64,000 bases of DNA from Calonectria ilicicola (taxonomy: Eukaryota; Ascomycota; Sordariomycetes; Hypocreales; Nectriaceae), in assembly GCA_020809705.1 (NCBI GenBank), contig CP085834.1, positions 3,286,001 through 3,350,000 of the forward strand. Direction: 5' to 3'. Positions 56,350 to 64,000 of this stretch are shown one piece after another. Position numbers and translations under genes: made by a program. Under the pieces are notes generated by a model that was not told the DNA's origin, made no database searches, and saw only the letters and a program-made list of their open reading frames with translations. How positions within the stretch are numbered: position 1 is the stretch's first letter; each line of letters begins with the position of its first letter.

Positions 56350-56752
56350 TCGTACCATATCCTAATGTCAAACGGATATAGGGCACCATTGCACTACGCA
56401 TTAGCGGAGTGTTCACTTCACTTTTGCCGTAGCCGGCAATGTGATACCTAATATTGAAGATGTAGCTGAGTCTGAGCTCTGCAAAGCTTGCTCTCTAGTC
56501 AGATTTGAGTTGATTATGCTCCCAGATTAGAATTAATAAAAAAAGAGAATGAAATAAATCCATTAGGAAGGGTAGAGATTAGGATTTTGGCATCCCATCA
56601 TCATCTTATGAAAGTAATTGGACTTTTTTCTCTTGGTGGAATAGACTACAGGGTGGGCAATGTTGGAACTCACGAGTGGGGCTGCTCAGCTCAGCGGGGT
56701 CGGTATGAAAAAAAATAATTTGGTTGGCGAATTGAAGAAAAAAGAAAAGCTA
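56350..56752. other. intergenic
   Basis: No gene seen. Several A-rich runs (56535, 56705, 56735) occur; the last is T-rich on the minus strand. Confidence 0.4.
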
Positions 56753-56823
56753 GGTCACGGTGGGGGTCGAACCCACAATCTCCTGATTCGTAGTCAGACG
56801 CCTTGCCATTGGGCCACGCGACC
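56753..56823 (-). tRNA. tRNA-Arg (ACG)
   Basis: The minus strand gives a 71-nt cloverleaf: acceptor GGTCGCG/CGTGACC (one G-T pair), D-arm GGCCCAATGGCAAGGC, anticodon arm TCTGA-CTACGAA-TCAGG with anticodon ACG, and T-arm GTGGG-TTCGACC-CCCAC. No intron. Confidence 0.92.
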
Positions 56824-57105
56824 GTATTGATTTGTGTTGGTCCGAGCCGATAAATTATTTAATACACTTACAGCGGGAGCATTTGAATGACCTTGCATTT
56901 CCGCCCCCAAGGGTTTGGCACTGCGACGGGAGATCTGCGGTTAGAAAGGCCAATCATGGCAATAAACTAACGGTAAGGCGGCGATCGCAGGATTGGTCAG
57001 AAATGTCTCAAGAAGAATGCGGTGGGCATAGGCTTAAACCTCCGTCATGTCACTATTTGAGCTACCCGCTCCCACCGCATCGTACTGAAAGCCCACACTC
57101 ACACC
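56824..57105. other. intergenic, promoter of the CorA-like gene
   Basis: Short spacer with no clear element. The leader CACACTCACACC precedes the ATG. Confidence 0.4.
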
Positions 57106-58694
57106 ATGGCACAGAGGCAATCTCTGTCTTGGCTGAGCTCAATTGGCGACTACGACGAGCTTGTGCGCAACCTCACCACATCAGATCCTCGTTTGAGGTG
57201 TCGAGACCCAAAGGCCCAATTTCGTCAAAAGTCACCATGGAACAAGGCATCCGCCAGCGCCGTGGTTCTTGATGCCTTACCTGGTGCGCCGTTCGGACGT
57301 CCGGGTCTCTTTCCGGATGCGCACCACTTGCTGGAATTTTTACAGGCGAATTCCTACGCCGAACGCCCTGATGGGCGGCGACTAATAATACTCCAAGGCC
57401 TGAATCCAGAATTCGTAGGTGCAGTCGGATCACATTTTAGAATGCACCCGTCCTTTTTTGTCGAGCATGAGAGGATTGTAGTGGTACCTAGCACTATGAC
57501 CTCGACCGAGTCCGATGGACCGGTGCTTCCGAGCATTCTCGTCGATCGAGAACATGTGTCACTAAAATATTATGAAGTATTTGAAATGCCCAATGAGCTG
57601 AGGGGACCACAAATCTTGTTCTGCGCTGATAGTGGCCGGCACGTTGGCGTTACCCAACTAGCTTGGTCATACTCGAAGGTCGGCATGGTGCGGAGAAAGT
57701 GCTCAATCTGGAGCAGACAGCGCAAGGGTGGAAGCGGTTGGGATAGTAAGACGTCACCTTCAGAGTTGGGGTTATCAACGCGATACTGACACAAACAGTG
57801 GTCATCCTCACCGATCCTCCCCTTAGAAGTGTTCAGGGAAAAGCTTCACGCGACATTGTGGAAATAATACCTGTACCAGTGCAAGGAGGGTACATTGACT
57901 TCACGCCCCATTCACTTCGAACGGAAACTGGACAGGGTCCTCCCAGAACTTGTTTGATGGACGACCTATGCTTCTACATCGATAGAGCCTCGTTAGCCCT
58001 GGATGTCGAAAAGTCAGAATCCATTGAAATTCTGGCCAAAAAAATCATCGCGAGCCATTATATGCAGCACGCCGACTTTCTCAAAACAGTTGTCTCTAAT
58101 ACACATTGGCACATGGCACAGCCCAAGGCTCTCGACTCATTTGGCTTTGCTGGTGTCGAAAGCCATTGGTGTGCTGTTCAATCCCTCGAGCGGCGATTGT
58201 CTGAATATTGCCAGGACCTGGAATGGCTCATGTTTCAATGCAAGATCCCACTAGCTCCTCCTAACCTGGCGCTGGCTCGGTCGTGGGAAGATTCAACTGT
58301 TGACTACCAGTTCATCTACGCCATGTACAGTGACTTGAAAAACCGCACGGTTTCACTCAACTCATCCATCGCTGCGCTCGCAGGTATGGCGGGGAACCGT
58401 CATTCCTTGGAGGAAGCCAAAAGCGCAAAGACCCTCACAGTAATTGGTCTTATATTTATTCCTCTAGCTTATGCTTGCTCTTTGTTTAGCATGGCCGACG
58501 ACTACATGCCTGGAGCTACGCTATTCTGGGTGTACTTCGCAGTATCACTACCGCTAATTGTCATCGTATTCGTGGCGTATTCCATTATCGAGTTATCATA
58601 TCACGGCTGCTGGCCGCGATGGGTCAAGCGCATTACCAGTTTTCGTATCCGTCGGGAGGAAGGAAAGAAGCTATATAATGGCACGCCGGCATAA
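57106..58694 (+). CDS. CorA-like membrane protein
   Basis: Two exons, 57106-57745 and 57799-58694, with a 53-nt intron (GTAAGA donor, AAACAG acceptor); 511 residues. A long soluble N-terminal region is followed by a helical stretch (YSDLKNRTVSLNSSIAALAGM) and, near the C-end, two membrane segments (TVIGLIFIPLAYACSLFSM and LFWVYFAVSLPLIVIVFVAYSI) with a basic tail. This is the layout of CorA-type divalent-cation channels, common in fungi as CorA-like proteins. The GMN motif that normally ends the first membrane helix is not present: the sequence is LFSM-ADDYM. Transport is therefore uncertain. The start at CACCATGGC is in a strong context. Confidence 0.82.
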
Positions 58695-59455
58695 AATATA
58701 TATAATTTGACGCTGATGACTTAATGAAATACTCTATGACTGCTTGTCTCTCTCGGGTTTAGAAATGCTCCCTTTTCTCTTGGGGCTTGTCTCTTTTCTT
58801 TCTCAAGTACATATTATTTTCTAGCTGAATAGTCATCAGCAAAATTATCCATAAACTCAAAAGGTTTCCTTATCATAAGTATAAGTACAAGCGACTAATC
58901 TAGTTGCTTCATAAGCTAGTTGTAGTTAGACTTCCACTGGGATCACAAGTAAACACTCCAGCTCTAATGAAAAACCTGTCTGAAGTAGGACAGACCTCGG
59001 CGAGATTCTCGGCATCCTACTGATAATTATCTGATAAATGTAAAGATAATTGGCTGAACGGCTCAATTTCGGCTCCACAACATCTCCGCTGTGAAGCTTT
59101 GAGACAAAGGAGTGTGCTTTGTCTTGTGGCTGAACTACTGTAGTCCTGATTCACCGCAGTAGGAGCGGTGGCGCTGAGGACTCGGCGAGCCATGCCTCAG
59201 AAGATTGTAGATCAGACAGATGGGTAAAATGACCCCTGTATCATTTAACTAGTCAAAAGAAGGAACTTCAACTACATGGAGGGTGCCAATTCACATCTTG
59301 CCTGTTACTTTCGCATAATCTTGGCGATTTGGACTGCCTGAAATCTACAAACTATGTATGTTTGATCCGGTTCAATGTACGTTGAAGGCATACGTGGTGC
59401 TCTGACAGGCGGTTTATTATCTTCCTATTTAAATAAAACGAATGATATGGAAAAA
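58695..59455. other. convergent intergenic gap
   Basis: No gene seen. Confidence 0.4.
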
Positions 59456-60815
59456 CTAGACTGAATCATATTTTGTATGAACCAGCTCAATATCACTAGC
59501 GATGCTCCTTTTACCGTCATCCCAAGGATCTGCCTCGTTGGGATCCAGATACATCGGGCTGTTAGGACCCCTCAGTGTCTGGGGCCTCGAGGATGCTGTT
59601 CCGTCGAGTGCGTGAATCTTCTTGAAACCTCCTCCAGCGAGCTTAGCATTGGCACTTCTCTCGTTTGTATTATATGAGTGGTCTGGTGTCTTGTTCGATT
59701 GAAAGTATGGTCTCAAAGATAGCAAACAAGCAATCACGAGACTGACGTTCAGGTCCATCGCGCTCCAGAACTCTATGAGAAGATGAGTTAGAATTGAAGT
59801 ATTATTTATTGTAGAGTTCAAATACCTACCAACGAGACTGATGGGAAGAGCGTTGTCAACTGTAGAGGTGAGCATAATGATAGCTCGGAGAAGGCAGAAG
59901 ACGATGTTGATGAGTCCGAGCAAGAATGTGCAATAAACGCTTATTTTCAGTTTACGTTTCATTTGCAATCCTGGCACAATCATCCAAGGGATAATGAATA
60001 CTTTACATCTGGTTAGTAACATTGAAGTGAAGAATGGGAGCGAATACCTACTAAGAATGTCCCCTAAAAAGTGCAAACACCACAAAACTTGAAAGATCAT
60101 TGCCACATTGTCATTGGGACACTGCTTCTTCGGATCCAGAGACCTATTCACAGTCAATATCAGTACATGAACACCTGGAATACCCGACTCTACAAAGTGA
60201 GATCAGCACTAAACAGTTACTTTCCAGCGGAAGGCAATTAATGCAGAGCAGAAGAATGCTGACGACATAGGAAACTGCAACAAATGCAATCGTGATCCAG
60301 AGAAATCTTCTTCTTTTGATCATGAAAGTTGGAATTACTTGTAAATATAGAGCAAGAAGTGCGGCTTTGCAAAGATAAAATGCCGTGAAGAAAGGGATAC
60401 TGCTAATCCAGAATAGCTAATAGGTGTCAGTACAGTTCTAAATTGCTTCGTATTCCAGGCCATGTATCTTCACCTACCTTGCCAAACAGACCTTTTCTTC
60501 GCCGCTGCCATTGAACCCCTCAAGGCTAGTCATTACACTGGGCTCAAGTGTGCCCATCAACGCAAATTTAACGTCGAAGGATGCGGTTGCGATGGCCGTA
60601 ACTAAGGCTAGACACATCAAAATGTCCGGAAGGAGCAACTTGCGTTTCTGGATCATGAGGCGTAACCAAAATCTAACAATGACAACTCGTGTCGCTATCG
60701 CAATCAGAGTCCATTGCGGCGCCTGCAACATTACAGTTAGCGGAGAACGATTTCAACCAAAAAGAGGACCCGAATATACCAAAACACCAGCAGGCCCCGG
60801 TGCTAAAGCAGCCAT
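59456..60815 (-). CDS. rhodopsin-domain (PTH11-like) seven-helix receptor
   Basis: Six minus-strand exons, 60815-60780, 60722-60492, 60416-60221, 60174-60048, 60008-59830 and 59772-59456, join in frame to 361 residues. The sequence follows the fungal rhodopsin-domain family: APQWTLIAIATRVV in helix 1, DILMCLALVTAI in helix 2, LFWISSIPFFTAFYLCKAALLALYLQ in outline for helix 3, LDPKKQCPND in the second outer loop, KISVYCTFLLGLINIVFC in helix 5, and EFWSAMDLNVSLVIACLLSLRPY in outline for helix 7. These are plasma-membrane proteins linked to G-protein or host sensing in plant-associated fungi; the ligand is unknown. No CFEM domain precedes the helices. The exon 2 donor (GTCTGT) is weak, but frame and family alignment support it. 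The C-tail is polar, with an SRPQTLRGPNSPMYLDP stretch. Confidence 0.85.
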
Positions 60816-62181
60816 GATAAATGCAGTCTTGAAGCCAAGCGCTTCAATGAAGGATGCAAAGTCCTTGTAATGAGATAAGCAACCAGAGCCTCTCAAATCG
60901 AATATAAAACGTTTCTGCGTCGGTTCTCTTAATACATATTCATTCCACATATATCAAATTGCAAGGCGTGGTAATTCGTAGGAACTAGCAAGTTTCTATG
61001 GTACTGGCTTCTTTTGTCGGAGGATTTGGATCGGATAGTGAGAAGCATTCCAGCGACGTGCGAAACGTGGCGTCCCAAGCAGGATTCAGGCAGGTTTTTA
61101 ACTCAATAGGAGATGCTTAATCTTATTTCTCAACCTGCAGGGAAACGGCCGTGCGTTGTTGAAGTCGAATGGTAAGGTGGCTAGAGACGACGCCGACTTC
61201 AGGCTGGGGGCAACACTAAGGCGAACTATTGTTCAGGCGCGCAGCCCGTTGGACCCTATGTTCGCCTATTATGCCACGTGCCAAGAATTTAAAGCCCGCG
61301 CCGACTGAGTCTAAGAAATTAGCAGCTGGAAAAGCTCGTCGGGCGGAATATGGAATATGTTTGCCGCCACGCTTAATTAGCTTCAGCTTCCACGACAATA
61401 TTCCCGATTCCCAGATCGACGATAGCATTAGCTTTAGTTCCGTGTTTTTTCCGACAGATCTCCTGACTCAAACCCCTGACTACGAGCCGCCGGAATTTTT
61501 GGTGTGTTTACATATCGCAGCTGGCATCACGGCTAATACAATCGGCGCACGCCACCAATGACGCCACAACGTAAGCTTTCTTGGCAACGACTCCCAAAGC
61601 GACCAAGGTTGACCCATTCGGCCAGAGCAGTTCAATCAAAAGTGACGTACGACGAAAAAGGCATTATCTCACTTCACTATACTAATCCATGAGAGGTTAG
61701 GATCAGTAACGGCGAGTCAAAGCTCCTGGTCATATCATTGGCCTTTCTGGTTCTGACATGGAGCTTGACGATTTCGGACTCGATGATTCACGGAAACAAC
61801 TAAAATCTGATCGAGTGAAATGAGTGATTAAGTAGCGGTTTCTATCATGGAATCACTAAAAAGTAGCTTCGTGGTCAAGCGTTTATTAGAGTGTATTCAT
61901 ATTTGAGTTCCCGTTCCTCACCACGCCATCTCTTGACTCACCGCTCGTCGGAGCTCGCTTAGCAAGCCCCAACCCCCTTCAGTTGAATAATGCGACCAAT
62001 GCGCTGGTATTATGCGCGTAGGCACAATGGTGTCGAGAAAGTTGCTATTATCTTGTACTAATGCCTCTGTAACATTGCCAAATGCATCCCCGCAAAGTGT
62101 ACTGTCTCTCATCCCCTCCTTATATTATTATTGAAGTTACATGATGCCGCCAGTTTGACCAAAGGCTGCAGCCGTGACCTC
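60816..62181. other. intergenic
   Basis: About 1.4 kb, including the promoter of the receptor gene and the 3' flank of the F-box-like gene. Frames of 60-110 codons exist near 61.2-61.5 kb on both strands but carry no motif. Confidence 0.45.
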
Positions 62182-63717
62182 TCAACCCGAGCTTTGAGAT
62201 GCAGAATTGGCTTGGGGCGCCCTTTCTGCTCCCCATTTTTGAAGCAATTCCTCCTCGTCGCCCTCCCGCAGCCCATGTACCCTGCTAAAGTCAAATACGC
62301 CAGGGGTCCAGTAACCGGAACCTCCCTTCATGTTAATCTCAAGTCTTTGGCTCTGAGATTCATATCTTGTCTTTACAGACCAGTCGTATTCTCTTACAAA
62401 GAAGGAATCGGCAAGGTTGGCCGCTTCGCATTTGCGGGCCATATCATCCTTGTCAAACTCGTTACAGTCCCAAAAAACGTATCCCAGCAGCCACAGATTT
62501 TTATCGCCCTCGCAGTAAGTAGCGTCAAAGACCTGGTTGTTCCAGACTTCGGAGTTTAGGTGAGCAGAGCACCATGTCTGAAAGGAGGCAGAATCCTCTC
62601 CATCATGATTCCCATCCGCAGGGTAAGTCACATGTTTGAACAAGTCTGGGTTTACAGATACGGTACCTTGAAACCCATCGATGTGCGCGCCGGTTTGCAG
62701 CACTATGTCTCTGATAAAAGTGTCGGCAGCCAAACCGTCTAATATGGCAGTGGGGTAATATTCGTAATTTAGAGCCTTAAAATTACTGGGGGGCATTAAT
62801 GCTTTTCTGGACTCAAAATCCGTGGCACCAACAACTTGGTGTAGAAAATTCAGGTCGTAAGTAAGCTTTGCCCGGCCATTAGCATTTTGTTTCGTAATGT
62901 TGCGCAAGGGATTCTCACGAATTCTTGAAGAAGGAGGAGGTCTTCGGGTTCGTCATCCCACCCGATTTGTAAGGCGCCATATTCCACGTCGTGTGCAGCA
63001 AGATCGTCAAAAGCTACTCGCTGGTGGTTAAGCGTGAAACTTATCAATAGGAGCACGCATTCCAAACCTACCTAAGCAACCCATTTGTTCTAGGTACGCG
63101 TAGACGCATACCAATTGTTCATTGACCCATGGAGAGAAGTTTTTGAATAGAAGCTTATCGCGCTCCTCATCAACTATGGGAATGTCGGTTCTATAGCCGA
63201 ACAATGCACACATAATGAGATAACGGTAGAATGCTCGGCCAATGCGGAAGTTTTCTCGCCATGAGGTGTCACTGGGGTGGGTTAATCCAAGTTTAGAGTT
63301 GAATAGTGGTATGGTAGACAAAGCAAGGCTCTGTATCAAAGACTCTACGAGCGTATGATGCCGGCTGATGGTTTTGAGTGCCTGCAAGGGAATTTGGGAG
63401 AGTGAGGAAACGGCTTCGGCCGGGTTCTGGATAGAGTCGTAAAGCCGTGTAAAGAGCTGGCGGACGACACCCGCATCTCCTCTTGGTACATTTCCACACT
63501 CGAATAAAGATATCGCAAAGGGCAACAGGTCATGTGGGATTCGATTCGCGATGATGCGCCGGACGGTCGTGTCTCGGCTGTCCTGGAATGCCAGATGGAA
63601 AACCGGGTGGCTGAGCACCGCGGAGGCAAGATCCTGGACTGAGTCTAGTTGGCAGAGGATTTCGAAAACAATGTGCAGAGGGATATCCCGCAAATTGAAT
63701 GCTGACCTGCCGTCCAT
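62182..63717 (-). CDS. F-box-like protein
   Basis: Three minus-strand exons, 63717-63072, 63016-62919 and 62865-62182, join in frame to 475 residues; the introns are 55 and 53 nt (GTAGGT and GTGAGA donors). The N-terminus NLRDIPLHIVFEILCQLDSVQDLASAVLSH in outline shows an F-box-like pattern (L-R-D-I-P-L-H-I-V-F-E-I-L) at residues about 8-36; similar fungal proteins recruit substrates to SCF ubiquitin ligases or have unknown roles. The remainder is helical and unrecognised, with an aromatic-rich C-terminal third (NLWLLGYVFWDCNEF). The first intron's acceptor is CGAG rather than CCAG, because only that keeps the frame. The start MDGRSAF follows a stretch with weaker upstream in-frame codons. 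Confidence 0.72.
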
Positions 63718-64000
63718 ATTACTTGTCGCGTTGAATAAGTGAGGAGCGTACTGTATAGTCAATGTCCGCTTTTGGCGAGTGGATGGGGAGGAGTGGACTC
63801 TTGATTGCGCCGGCGAATGACTCAGGCCCAACGCCACAATCCGAGGTGTGCGCCACCAGAGCCAGGCAGCCACCTGTGGCAGTGCGATACAGCGCAAACC
63901 TGCACTGTCGATCATTGTCAATCATGACGTTATCATCCAACGGTCGGCATTCCGATCAATACCAAGAATGAGCATTGGGATGGTCTACATTCAATTCTTA
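63718..64000. other. upstream flank of the F-box-like gene, window end
   Basis: Probably promoter and 5' leader. The F-box frame is open about 200 bases further upstream, but no better start is seen. Nothing else is recognised. Confidence 0.4.

Overview
This window is nuclear DNA of a filamentous ascomycete (Pezizomycotina; a Sordariomycete is likely but is inference). The evidence is the many introns of about 46-80 nt with GTAAGT-like donors, CTAAC/CTAAT branch sites and YAG acceptors; fungus-specific families (2EXR proteins, rhodopsin-domain PTH11-like receptors, CorA-like proteins with two C-terminal membrane segments, HSPA12-like Hsp70s, secreted berberine-bridge and GMC oxidoreductases); and a 6.6-kb block of almost pure A+T that is a long terminal repeat (LTR) retrotransposon destroyed by repeat-induced point mutation (RIP).

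Layout. 0-11 kb: the end of a tyrosinase, a protein with 11-residue amphipathic repeats, a secreted Thr-rich protein, a 2OG-Fe(II) oxygenase with a suspicious stop near its start, an alpha/beta-hydrolase relic and a secreted FAD oxidase. 11-20 kb: a small Ser-rich gene, then the most unusual region: two paralogous minus-strand genes (12.6-14.0 kb and 15.5-16.7 kb) built from microexons. In both, six consecutive exons are exactly 21 nt, all phase 0, each encoding one seven-residue block (a coiled-coil heptad by inference). A third locus (18.9-19.6 kb) shares only the 9-nt start exon and first-intron end and then reads into an unrelated frame. 17-25 kb is otherwise relics and local duplications around one 2EXR gene. 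26.8-28.4 kb: an MFS permease. 29.2-35.8 kb: the RIP-mutated retrotransposon with 175-bp LTRs and a 5-bp target duplication, carrying a nested 135-bp solo-LTR-like insertion that is not RIP-mutated. 36-44 kb: a multi-spanning membrane protein, tRNA-Glu with an intron, a non-canonical SDR, a YCII-like protein and a highly codon-biased secreted GMC oxidoreductase. 44.8-52 kb: a kinase-like protein with three CCCH fingers, a nine-exon Hsp70-like ATPase and an AIG1-like GTPase. 52-64 kb: an unknown protein, a frameshifted 2EXR/F-box-like gene, tRNA-Arg, a CorA-like protein, a rhodopsin-domain receptor and an F-box-like protein.

The genes do not form one recognisable pathway. The window reads as an accessory or fast-changing stretch (secreted oxidoreductases, signalling-like genes, gene decay, transposon remains). 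The best candidate for something undescribed is the microexon family, whose symmetric heptad-sized exons would allow frame-preserving addition or loss of coiled-coil heptads by splicing. All exon models were made by eye from splice signals and frame continuity; no database search or transcript data was available.
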